Shown here in pieces: positions 1 through 5,310 of a DNA stretch of 9,497 nt; the stretch's first letter is position 1, and the number at the start of each line of letters is the position of its first letter. The stretch is from Synechococcus sp. HW_metabat.21 (GTDB lineage Bacteria > Cyanobacteriota > Cyanobacteriia > PCC-6307 > Cyanobiaceae). The stretch is taken from NCBI GenBank assembly GCA_018623875.1, contig JAAZUZ010000056.1, positions 1-9,497 on the forward strand. The letters are read 5' to 3'. Made by a program: the position numbers and the translations under genes. The notes below the pieces were generated by a model, which ran no database searches, was not told the DNA's origin, and saw only the letters and a program-made list of their open reading frames with translations.

Positions 1-190
1 ACTCTCTGCGACCCAGGCTTCGGGATGGACGGATGGTGTGGGCCACGGAGCGCTGGCCATGGGCGTGCTGCAAACGACGACTTGGCCCGCATTCTCGGGG
101 GGTTTGAAGCGGGGCACCTCCGGGTGATACGTTCACTCGGTGCCCAGTTGTGGGCGCCCCCAAACAACGGTGTCTAACCTGAGTTCGGGC
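1..190. other. Unresolved stretch upstream of tRNA-Lys
   Basis: No gene can be assigned with confidence. Two plus-strand frames are open from the window edge: one ends with TAA at 175-177 (58 codons) and one with TGA at 125-127 (41 codons). Both have plausible codon use, so either could be the 3' end of a gene that starts outside the window. The stretch also folds. GGGCACC (112-118) pairs with GGTGCCC (139-145) around an inner 6-bp stem (122-127 with 133-138, one G-T pair). A second small hairpin lies at 148-163. Neither has a T-tract, so neither looks like a standard intrinsic terminator. Confidence 0.3.
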
Positions 191-262
191 GGGTCGTTAG
201 CTCAGCGGTAGAGCACTCGGCTTTTAACCGATTGGTCCTCAGTTCGAATCTGAGACGACCCA
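191..262 (+). tRNA. trnK: tRNA-Lys (anticodon UUU)
   Basis: A full 72-nt cloverleaf is readable. The acceptor stem pairs GGGTCGT (191-197) with ACGACCC (255-261), and the discriminator base is A262. The D arm is GCTC/GAGC. The anticodon loop CTTTTAA is at 221-227 with TTT at 223-225. The T arm is CTCAG/CTGAG with a TTCGAAT loop. The outermost anticodon-stem pair is a C/T mismatch; the other four pair. The 3' CCA is not encoded (T-rich sequence follows), so it must be added enzymatically. It decodes both AAA and AAG lysine codons. Confidence 0.97.
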
Positions 263-272
263 TTTTTAATCG

Positions 273-305
273 CTCGATCGTCCATCCCGGCGGTCGAGTT
301 TTTTT
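273..305 (+). terminator. Intrinsic terminator of the tRNA-Lys transcript
   Basis: The arms CTCGATCG (273-280) and CGGTCGAG (291-298) form an 8-bp stem with one G-T pair and a 10-nt loop, followed at once by seven T residues (299-305). It begins 10 nt after the tRNA, as expected for a monocistronic tRNA transcript. Confidence 0.85.
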
Positions 306-316
306 GTGTCTTCGGC

Positions 317-400
317 TCAGTTCAGCCAGCTGAAGATCAGCTGCAGCAAGGCAAAGCCCAGCAGACAGAAGCCAGCCAGTAGGGAAAGGGTTGGTGCCAA
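317..400 (-). CDS. Possible 27-aa single-pass membrane peptide
   Basis: This is a short open frame with start TTG (400-398) and stop TGA (319-317). The product begins MAPTLSLLAG and ends QLIFSWLN, so nearly the whole chain is one hydrophobic helix with an aromatic/polar end. That is typical of the tiny subunits of photosynthetic and NDH complexes, but no known subunit is recognised. Against it: there is no ATG or GTG in frame after the upstream TAA, and no clear Shine-Dalgarno. If expressed it needs its own promoter, because the terminator at 477-499 lies upstream. A weak inverted repeat (CTGTA/TACAG, 420-436) sits just upstream of the start. It could be a chance ORF. Confidence 0.25.
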   Translation of the reverse strand: MAPTLSLLAGFCLLGFALLQLIFSWLN

Positions 401-476
401 AGGGCAGGGCCAAATTCGCCTGTATCCGCTTTACAGGAGAAGAGGGCTGGCCTTGGCTACGAAAAGCACAGGGCAC

Positions 477-499
477 AAAAAAAGCGAGCCGCAGCCCGC
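477..499 (-). terminator. Intrinsic terminator of the PAP/fibrillin operon
   Basis: Read on the minus strand, GCGGGC-TGCG-GCTCGC forms a 6-bp GC-rich stem (one G-T pair) with a 4-nt loop, followed by seven T residues (483-477). It lies about 58 nt beyond the stop codon of the PAP/fibrillin gene and ends that two-gene transcript. Confidence 0.85.
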
Positions 500-502
500 C
501 TC

Positions 503-535
503 GAGAAACCTCTTTACAGAGTGTAAAGGGTCTCT
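503..535. repeat. Inverted repeat before the operon terminator
   Basis: CTTTACA (512-518) and TGTAAAG (519+3 to 528) form a perfect 7-bp stem around the triplet GAG. Flanking bases extend it imperfectly (AGA...ACC against GGT...TCT). It lies in the 3' UTR of the minus-strand operon, directly before the terminator hairpin, so the mRNA probably ends in two stacked hairpins. It may protect the 3' end or be a protein site. No T-tract follows it. Confidence 0.5.
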
Positions 536-556
536 TAAGACCATCGTGAGACGGCC

Positions 557-1129
557 TCAGTCGATCAACGCATCGACCTCGAGTTCTGGTCGCCTGAGCA
601 GCGCGAAGAGGGTTCCTGCATTACCCCGGCAGATCCGCAGCTCCCGGTCGACGACGGTGATGTCCAGCCAGGCCGGGAAGGATTGCTGGACGCTCTGGAG
701 CCATTGCAGCCGCCGGCCCCCCAGGCTTGGCCCCACCCAGCCGCCGCGGCGAAAGCGCACCTGCACCCGTTGGGCTCGGTCGGGATCCAGGGCGAGTTCG
801 GCTTGTACGGCGATCCCCGCCACGGCCCCGAGGGGGCCGGTGAGGCGCAGCAGATTGACGCCCTTGCCCTGGGAGGGGGCCAGGCCTTGGAGGTTCTCCA
901 GCCAGGGGGCAACCGTCAGATAGGGCTGGTTGCTGCTGCTCCAGCGCAACTCCCAGACCCCCTCCAGCAGCTCCTGGGTGGTGGGGTCTGAGAGGTCCGC
1001 CGGTTGGCTGCGCTCGATGGCTTGGATCAGGGTTTTGATCCGCTCGCGCTCTCGGTTGGCTCGGCCGCGCGGCTGCTGCCGCAGCAGCGCGAGCAGTTCC
1101 CGCCGCTCCGGGGGGCTGGTCTTGCCCAT
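557..1129 (-). CDS. PAP/fibrillin family lipid-associated protein
   Basis: This 190-aa protein has features of the plastid-lipid-associated protein (PAP/fibrillin) family, soluble lipocalin-like proteins that associate with thylakoids or lipid droplets and help in photoprotection. Residues 53-64 carry the N-terminal family signature (LLEGVWELRWSS, the 'G-W-L-Y-T' region). Residues 153-182 carry the C-terminal one: 'AWLDITVVDRELRICRGNAG' followed by TLFALLRR, like the family's YLD..LRI.RG..G..F.L. The first ~45 residues are charged and probably helical. No signal peptide is seen. The ATG at 1129 is chosen because it overlaps the stop of the upstream gene as TGATG, which implies translational coupling; a longer reading to 1246 would overlap that gene by 118 bp. 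The lipid or pigment ligand cannot be read from sequence. Confidence 0.85.
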   Translation of the reverse strand: MGKTSPPERRELLALLRQQPRGRANRERERIKTLIQAIERSQPADLSDPTTQELLEGVWELRWSSSNQPYLTVAPWLENLQGLAPSQGKGVNLLRLTGPLGAVAGIAVQAELALDPDRAQRVQVRFRRGGWVGPSLGGRRLQWLQSVQQSFPAWLDITVVDRELRICRGNAGTLFALLRRPELEVDALID

Positions 1130-1794
1130 CAGGCCGCCCGGACCGCTTGGCGGGCGTTGACCGTCAGGCTCACCTCGGCCTCGGTGTCGACGCTGAAGAG
1201 GCTCCAGCGGGCCTCGCGGGCTGGCTGTCCCAGGTGCTGGCCCCACTCAATCCGTTGGCCGCCGTAGGTGAGGCCGACGCAGGTCAGGCTCTCGTCATCG
1301 GCGAGCAGGCTCCAGAGCAGGGCGAGCTGGCTGCGCTCGTAGTTCTTGGGCAAGGCGGCCTCGGTTTCGCTGGCCACCACTCCGGGCTCGAGGCTGAGGA
1401 CTTCCTCCCGCTCCCAGCTCAAGAAGCGACCGTCATGGGTGGGATAGAACCAGCAGGTCTCGTTCTCCGCCTCCTGCAGCGCGAAGCGATCGAGGCAGCG
1501 GAGCACCTCGGGATCATGGCCGCGCTGGTAGACGCCGATGGCGTTGGCTTCGGGATGGAAGTGCGGAATGACCGCATCACAGATCAGGCGGCGCATGGCG
1601 CTGCCGCCGCCGGGGTCGAGCTGGCCGTTCCAGGGCAGCCCGGCGAGGTCGCTGGTTTCCGTTTCAGCGGCGCTGAAGAGGCGCAGGGAAAACCCCGTGC
1701 TTGGGCTCTGCAGACCCTGGAGCGCGGCCCAGCTGGTCTCCCCTTCGGGCAGCTGGGCCAGCGGGGCGATCAGAAACACCAAGGGATGGGCCAT
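1129..1794 (-). CDS. Conserved-looking protein of unknown function, operon partner of PAP/fibrillin
   Basis: I do not recognise the family. The 221-aa product starts MAHPLVFLIAPLAQLPEG and has no clear membrane helix or signal peptide. It contains a central segment rich in aromatic, His and Cys residues (ICDAVIPHFHPEANAIGVYQ around residues 81-100, then ETCWFYPTHDGRFLSWERE further on) and a C-terminal part of beta-like alternating pattern (ARWSLFSVDTEAEVSLTV). It reads as a real protein because it is compositionally balanced (W, F, Y, C, H all present), while the long frame opposite is an Ala/Gly/Leu-rich shadow. The ATG at 1794 is preferred over an upstream GTG at 1824 that has no usable ribosome site. 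It is the first gene of a two-gene minus-strand operon, so a role near thylakoid or lipid handling is a guess from context only. Confidence 0.7.
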   Translation of the reverse strand: MAHPLVFLIAPLAQLPEGETSWAALQGLQSPSTGFSLRLFSAAETETSDLAGLPWNGQLDPGGGSAMRRLICDAVIPHFHPEANAIGVYQRGHDPEVLRCLDRFALQEAENETCWFYPTHDGRFLSWEREEVLSLEPGVVASETEAALPKNYERSQLALLWSLLADDESLTCVGLTYGGQRIEWGQHLGQPAREARWSLFSVDTEAEVSLTVNARQAVRAA

Positions 1795-1875
1795 GGGGCC
1801 ATTCTCGCGAGGCCGCAGGGCCACTCCATAGATTCTTAAGCAATTCTGAAAACGCGTTGTGTCCTGTATGACCCG

Positions 1876-3018
1876 GTGGTGCCTTTGACCGCGGCCGTTT
1901 CCTCACCCTCCCTGCGGCCGATCAGCACCGCCGACCAGGACTTTCCCAGCAAAGCTGAGCTGCTCGGCGCCCTGCCGGAGGAGCTCCTGCGCCATGACCC
2001 GCTCAAGTCCTGGGGCAGCCTCGCCCTCTCCTTGGGGCTCTCCCTCTTCGCCTATGGCTTGGGGACGTTGATTCCCCTGAGCTGGGCGGCCTTGCCGCTT
2101 TGGCTTGTCTACGGCGTGGTCACCGGCACCGTGGCGATGGGTTGTTGGGTCCTGGCCCATGAGTGCGGCCACAACGCCTTCCACCCCAACCGCCGGGTTG
2201 AGGGGGTGGTGGGCTTCGTGCTGCACAGCCTGCTGCTGGTTCCCTATTACTGCTGGGCCCGCAGCCATGCGGTCCACCACGCCTATTGCAATGAGCTGGA
2301 GCGGGGCCAGACTCACGTGCCTCCTCGGGCGAGTTCGCCCATGGGGCAATTCACTGAGGGACTGGTCCACAAGCTCGGCCCCACCCTGGCGGCGGTGGTG
2401 GCTCTGTTCAATCACCTCGTGGTCGGCTGGCCGCTTTACCTGCTGATTGGTGTCACCGGCGGCGAGGCCTATGGCCGTTCGGTCTCCCACTTCCGGATGC
2501 CGAAGCCGGGCGTTCCCCTGCAGCGTCCCCTCTTCCCCCGCGCCTTCCGCCGCTGGATGGTTCGCTCCAACGTGGGCTTGCTGGTGGTGCTCGCGGCCCT
2601 GGTGGTGGCGGCAATTCAGTTTTCACCTCTACGGGTGCTGGCGGTCTATGGCCTCCCCTATCTGGTGGTGAATGGCTGGCTCGTGATCTACACCTGGCTC
2701 CAGCACACCGATGTGGAGATCCCCCACTACGACTCCCAGCACTGGACCTGGGTCAAGGGGGCGCTGCAGACCGTGGACCGGCCCTACGGCCCGCTGATCA
2801 ATCTGTTGCACCACGGCATTGGCTCAACCCACGTCTGTCATCACGTGAACTCGGCCATCCCCCACTACAACGCTTGGCGCGGGACCGCCCTGCTGCGGCA
2901 GCGCTATCCCGAGCTGGTGCGCTACGACCCCACGCCGATCCACAAGGCCCTTTGGCGGGTGGCCACGCGCTGCAAGGCGGTGCGGCAATCGCCGTTCGAT
3001 GGCGCCTTCTACTTCTGA
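1876..3018 (+). CDS. Membrane fatty-acid desaturase (FAD2/DesA-like, acyl-lipid)
   Basis: This 380-aa integral membrane di-iron desaturase puts a double bond into membrane-lipid acyl chains, taking electrons from ferredoxin in cyanobacteria. All three histidine boxes are present: HECGH at 95-99, HAVHH at 131-135 and HVCHH at 319-323. Hydrophobic segments lie around 46-92, 110-125, 168-195 and 233-275. The context around the boxes ('HECGHNAF', 'LERGQTHVP', 'LQHTDVEIPHYDS', 'GALQTVDRPYG', 'IPHYNAW') resembles plant FAD2-type delta-12 enzymes; the sixth residue of box 1 is Asn where FAD2 has His. Regiospecificity (delta-12 or omega-3) cannot be decided from this. The start is GTG at 1876, with an adjacent in-frame GTG at 1879; neither has a clear Shine-Dalgarno. 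A small membrane protein gene follows after 3 nt and is probably co-transcribed. Confidence 0.92.
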   Translation: MVPLTAAVSSPSLRPISTADQDFPSKAELLGALPEELLRHDPLKSWGSLALSLGLSLFAYGLGTLIPLSWAALPLWLVYGVVTGTVAMGCWVLAHECGHNAFHPNRRVEGVVGFVLHSLLLVPYYCWARSHAVHHAYCNELERGQTHVPPRASSPMGQFTEGLVHKLGPTLAAVVALFNHLVVGWPLYLLIGVTGGEAYGRSVSHFRMPKPGVPLQRPLFPRAFRRWMVRSNVGLLVVLAALVVAAIQFSPLRVLAVYGLPYLVVNGWLVIYTWLQHTDVEIPHYDSQHWTWVKGALQTVDRPYGPLINLLHHGIGSTHVCHHVNSAIPHYNAWRGTALLRQRYPELVRYDPTPIHKALWRVATRCKAVRQSPFDGAFYF

Positions 3019-3021
3019 ACC

Positions 3022-3279
3022 GTGACTGACCACAACGGACAGCAGCTCAGTGCCCGCGAAATGGTGCGGGCCCACACCTACCCGGTGCTGGCGGCGATCG
3101 CCAGCTTCAGCCTGCTGGCCCTGGCGCTGCTGCAGATCCCCCAGGCGGTGAAGACCCATCGCTACAACCGCTGCATCGATGCCCAGGTGAGCCTGCGCAG
3201 CACCAGCAACCTCAAGGGGCAGCAGGGGCCAGGCAAGCTCATCTACCTGAAGGCTGTGCAGCACTGCGAAGGGCTCTAA
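3022..3279 (+). CDS. Small single-pass membrane protein downstream of the desaturase
   Basis: This 85-aa protein is not recognised. It has a short polar N-terminus, one hydrophobic helix at about residues 19-38 (around YPVLAAIASFSLLALALLQI), and a basic, hydrophilic C-terminal domain with two Cys residues (CIDAQ and QHCEGL) that could form a disulfide on the far side of the membrane. The GTG start at 3022 lies 3 nt after the desaturase stop, so translation is likely coupled. That suggests a membrane partner or accessory of the desaturase, but this is inference from position. The TAA stop (3277-3279) overlaps the TAG stop of the convergent gene on the other strand; the two genes share four bases with no terminator between them. 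Confidence 0.75.
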   Translation: MTDHNGQQLSAREMVRAHTYPVLAAIASFSLLALALLQIPQAVKTHRYNRCIDAQVSLRSTSNLKGQQGPGKLIYLKAVQHCEGL

Positions 3280-3611
3280 TCCTTCAAAGGGTGGTCCTCC
3301 TCCCAGAGCCCCATCCGCACCAGCCATTGGTTGGATTGGCTGCGGGGCCAGCCGTGGTCGAGCTCGAGCACATCGGCGATGGAGACCATGAGATCGAAGA
3401 GCTCGGCCTCAAAGCCGCCCCGTTGATCGGCGAGGGCTTTGAGCTCTTGGGCCAGTTGCAGCAGCTCGAGCTCAGCGAGCCAGTCCCCTTGCTCAAAGGA
3501 GCGGCGCCGAGGACTGGGGACTGGGCGGCGCCGGCTGAAGAGGGGCAGCAGTCCGCCCAGCAGTTGCGTCAGGTCTTGAAGTCGCAAGGTTGGTTGTTCA
3601 AAGGCCCTCAA
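3276..3611 (-). CDS. Unidentified 111-aa protein following the short sigma factor gene
   Basis: The open frame ends with TAG at 3278-3276. The frame is open back to 3695, but that part lies inside the sigma gene in another register. The best start is TTG at 3611, just inside the 3' end of the sigma gene (14-nt overlap), with GGAA four to seven bases upstream. A TTG at 3587 is an alternative. The product has a basic stretch (LFSRRRPVPSPRRRSFEQ), then a Leu/Glu-rich helical region (WLAELELLQLAQELKAL) and an acidic second helical part (FEAELFDLMVSIADVLELDH), ending HPLKD. It does not look like sigma region 4: no helix-turn-helix is visible. The tight overlap suggests it is made together with the sigma factor; a sigma-binding role is only a guess. 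Confidence 0.6.
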   Translation of the reverse strand: MRAFEQPTLRLQDLTQLLGGLLPLFSRRRPVPSPRRRSFEQGDWLAELELLQLAQELKALADQRGGFEAELFDLMVSIADVLELDHGWPRSQSNQWLVRMGLWEEDHPLKD

Positions 3612-4014
3612 GGGTTCCGGGGCGCAAACCGCAGGCTTGGCGGAAATCGAGCCATTGGGGCAGGGGAACCCCGAGGCGGATGGCGATCTCCGCATCGCTC
3701 AGGTCCAGTTCCAGCCAGCGGCGCGCTTTGACCCAGAGCTCGCGGTAGCGGTGGCTGATGCGCAGCGCGAAGCCGGTGTCGCGCAGGTGGTGCAGCAGTT
3801 CACCCTTGACCTTGCTCACCAGGTAGCTGGAGGGGCGGTAGCCCCTGCGGGGATCGAACTGGGCGGCCCCTTTGCAAAGGCCCTCGTAGGCCGGGCTGAG
3901 CAAGTCCTCAAACAGCATGCCCCAGCGGCGGGCGTAGCGCTGGGCTTGTTGATGGGCCAGGCCCAGGTGCTGGCAGGCGAAGCGGCGTTGCTCGGAGCTG
4001 AGGCGCGTTGGCAT
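3598..4014 (-). CDS. Short SigF/FliA-like sigma-70 family factor lacking region 4
   Basis: The 138-aa product has sigma region 2: 2.1 around residues 18-30 (GLAHQQAQRYARR), 2.2 around 37-58 (DLLSPAYEGLCKGAAQFDPR) and 2.3-2.4 around 59-85 (GYRPSSYLVSKVKGELLHHL). Residues 100-130 resemble region 3.1 of group 3 sigma factors (LSDAEIAIRLGV, then PLPQWLDFRQAC, compared with SigF-type '..EEIA..LGIS.EEW...ACQ'). The chain stops at residue 138, where SigF-type proteins would go on through about 100 more residues with region 4, which reads the -35 element. The ATG at 4014 is preferred over TTG at 4023; neither has a clear Shine-Dalgarno. Continuing in another register gives no region 4, so this is not a simple frameshift. 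It could be a decayed sigma factor or a genuine reduced one that recognises only the -10 region. Confidence 0.82.
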   Translation of the reverse strand: MPTRLSSEQRRFACQHLGLAHQQAQRYARRWGMLFEDLLSPAYEGLCKGAAQFDPRRGYRPSSYLVSKVKGELLHHLRDTGFALRISHRYRELWVKARRWLELDLSDAEIAIRLGVPLPQWLDFRQACGLRPGTLEGL

Positions 4015-4120
4015 GGCGTTCAAACAGGTGCGGGAGGCTACCCGCGCCCGCTAAGGCCAAAGAACGGCGAAAGAAAGGAGCCGTTGGAGGGGCCACAACT
4101 CCAGTGGCGTTGGTTCTCGG

Positions 4121-4155
4121 CCCACAGCTGTGCAACAACTGGCCACGGCTGTGGG
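4121..4155. promoter_or_regulatory. Palindromic candidate operator between divergent genes
   Basis: The 193-bp gap between the divergent sigma gene (4014) and the unknown gene at 4208 holds CCCACAGC (4121-4128) and its exact complement GCTGTGGG (4148-4155). Within the left arm is the 10-bp palindrome CACAGCTGTG (4123-4132). Two GGCCAC hexamers (4091-4096, 4141-4146) also lie here. The arrangement fits a dimeric regulator site serving both promoters, or an RNA hairpin in the plus-strand leader. No -10/-35 pair is convincing, and the binding protein is unknown. Confidence 0.4.
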
Positions 4156-4207
4156 CAGCGCCGGGGCAGGGGCAGCGGCCAGAACCGCTCCAGAGAGTCC
4201 GAAACCC

Positions 4208-4663
4208 ATGGCCACTCAATTGCTGTTGACCGCCCACCACCACCAGGCGATGGCCATCGCCTGTGAGCGGGGGATGTGGCTCCCCTTGCCCCTGCCCGTC
4301 GAGAAGCTGCCATCGCTCTTCTATTTGGCGGCGCTGGCTCCAGCGGCGGAGGCGATCACCGCACTCGCTGAGATCCGCTGGTTTGAGCCCTGGTCTGGAG
4401 AGCTCTGGTTGCCGATGCTCGGGCGGTTGTTGCCCCTGCCCCGTCCGGTGCCCCTGGGGGATCGCGACGCCCTGAGCGGATGGCTGCCCGGCCGAAGTGA
4501 TCAGTTCCGCTTGCTGGATCTGCTGCCGCTGCTGGAGGCCCCGCAGCTCAGTGATCTGGTGTGCGGCAAGCCAGGTCGCGGGGGCGCACGAGGCCCTGGC
4601 CGAGCCCCCAGGCGAGCAAGGCGCGTTGATCGCGCACGCCGACTTTGCGGTACAGCGCACTGA
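4208..4663 (+). CDS. Unidentified protein divergent from the short sigma gene
   Basis: This 151-aa protein begins MATQLLLTAHHHQAMAIACE and is not recognised. Residues 23-115 look like a folded, Leu/Pro/Trp-rich domain (GMWLPLPLPVEKLPSLFYLA; AEIRWFEPWSGELWLPM; LLPLPRPVPLGDRDALSGW). After about residue 118 the chain turns into an Arg/Gly-rich tail (GRGGARGPGRAPRRARRVDR). That tail is encoded opposite the 3' end of the LuxR-type gene, a 116-bp antisense overlap. The native protein may therefore once have ended earlier, with the stop lost by a small indel; the tail is the doubtful part. No membrane helix, signal peptide or metal motif is evident apart from HHH at 10-12. Confidence 0.6.
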   Translation: MATQLLLTAHHHQAMAIACERGMWLPLPLPVEKLPSLFYLAALAPAAEAITALAEIRWFEPWSGELWLPMLGRLLPLPRPVPLGDRDALSGWLPGRSDQFRLLDLLPLLEAPQLSDLVCGKPGRGGARGPGRAPRRARRVDRARRLCGTAH

Positions 4664-5243
4664 GTTGACGGCGGATGGTGTCGCTGCGGCGTTGTTCGAG
4701 CGCGGCGATCTCCCGGCTGTTGAAGCCGCGGGCGAGCAGCTCCAGCAGGTGCTGCTCGTTGCGCTGCAGGGGGATCAGCCGCGCCGGTTGCTCGCGCAGC
4801 CGCTCCCCCAGTAGGGGATCGAGGGACTGCAGGCCGCGCATCAGCATCAGTACCGCCTGGAGCAGGCGGCCTTCGCCGCAGTGTTGGCGGCAGCAGAGGC
4901 CGTCGGCGCCACTGCGCCAGAGCTGGGCGAGTCGCTCCTGAGAAATCGCGGCATCCAGGCAGACCAGGACGGTCGCCTCGGGTAGGCGCTCGATTAACTC
5001 CAGGGCTCCGCCATCGGCGAGCTCGTCATCACAAATCAGCAGCAGGTTCTTCTCCTCGGGTAGCGGCAGGGCGAGCAGTTCGGCGATGGAGCCCGCCGCC
5101 CAATCGCATCCCTCGAGGAGGAGCGAGACGATCCCAATCAGGCGTTCATCGGCAGAGCAGACCGCAATGCACCAGCCCTGCTGCAGTTCGGCCACGGCCC
5201 GCTGCAGCTGATGGATTTGTTGGCGAAAGTCCCCAGGATTCAT
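4548..5243 (-). CDS. LuxR/NarL-type response regulator with a degenerate receiver domain
   Basis: This 231-aa protein has an N-terminal receiver-like domain (about 24-140) and a C-terminal LuxR/GerE helix-turn-helix (about 155-215; NEQHLLELLARGFNSREIAA, then RRSDTIRRQLSALYRKVGVR). In the receiver, Asp32/Glu33 and Asp72 (in CDDELADGGALEL) sit where the acidic pocket and phosphoacceptor belong. The usual Thr/Ser after beta-4 is replaced (VLVCLDA) and the usual Lys is Arg119 (LCCRQ). It is thus a partial pseudo-receiver that may respond to something other than phosphorylation, or be unusually stable when phosphorylated. No histidine kinase is adjacent. The ATG at 5243 follows a purine-rich GCAGGGG. 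It lies 67 nt downstream of the second short sigma gene on the same strand, so the two may be co-transcribed. Confidence 0.87.
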   Translation of the reverse strand: MNPGDFRQQIHQLQRAVAELQQGWCIAVCSADERLIGIVSLLLEGCDWAAGSIAELLALPLPEEKNLLLICDDELADGGALELIERLPEATVLVCLDAAISQERLAQLWRSGADGLCCRQHCGEGRLLQAVLMLMRGLQSLDPLLGERLREQPARLIPLQRNEQHLLELLARGFNSREIAALEQRRSDTIRRQLSALYRKVGVRDQRALLAWGLGQGLVRPRDLACRTPDH

Positions 5244-5260
5244 GGCCCCTGCCTGGCCAT

Positions 5261-5274
5261 CCGCTCTCTAGCGG
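5261..5274. promoter_or_regulatory. Short inverted repeat upstream of the LuxR-type gene
   Basis: CCGCT (5261-5265) and AGCGG (5270-5274) flank CTCT, centred about 25 bp upstream of the ATG of the LuxR-type regulator on the minus strand. It could be an autoregulatory operator or a leader hairpin. It is short enough to occur by chance in DNA of this GC content. Confidence 0.25.
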
Positions 5275-5310
5275 TGGAGCCTGAGGCGAGGACGATTCTT
5301 TGGTTTTGAC

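Noticed and set aside
191..262. tRNA-Lys as the attachment site of a genomic island
   Set aside because: No integrase, no partial repeat of the tRNA 3' end and no clear compositional break are seen in the window. The genes beside it are ordinary chromosomal types.
420..436. CTGTA/TACAG inverted repeat as an NtcA nitrogen-control site
   Set aside because: NtcA sites are GTA-N8-TAC; here the spacer is seven bases, and there is no suitably placed -10 element.
1147..1839. Long plus-strand frame of 230 codons opposite the unidentified 221-aa gene
   Set aside because: It is Ala/Gly/Leu/Gln-rich with little aromatic content, as expected for the complement of a GC-rich gene. The minus-strand reading is balanced and coupled to the PAP/fibrillin gene.
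3276..3695. The 111-aa ORF as the missing region 4 of the SigF-like sigma factor displaced by a frameshift
   Set aside because: No helix-turn-helix or region 4 pattern can be seen in any part of it; the sequence is helical, Leu/Glu-rich and ends in an acidic stretch.
3637..4266. Plus-strand frame of 209 codons opposite the SigF-like gene
   Set aside because: It is the antisense shadow of a gene with clear sigma region 2 motifs and has low-complexity Ala/Gly/Val composition.
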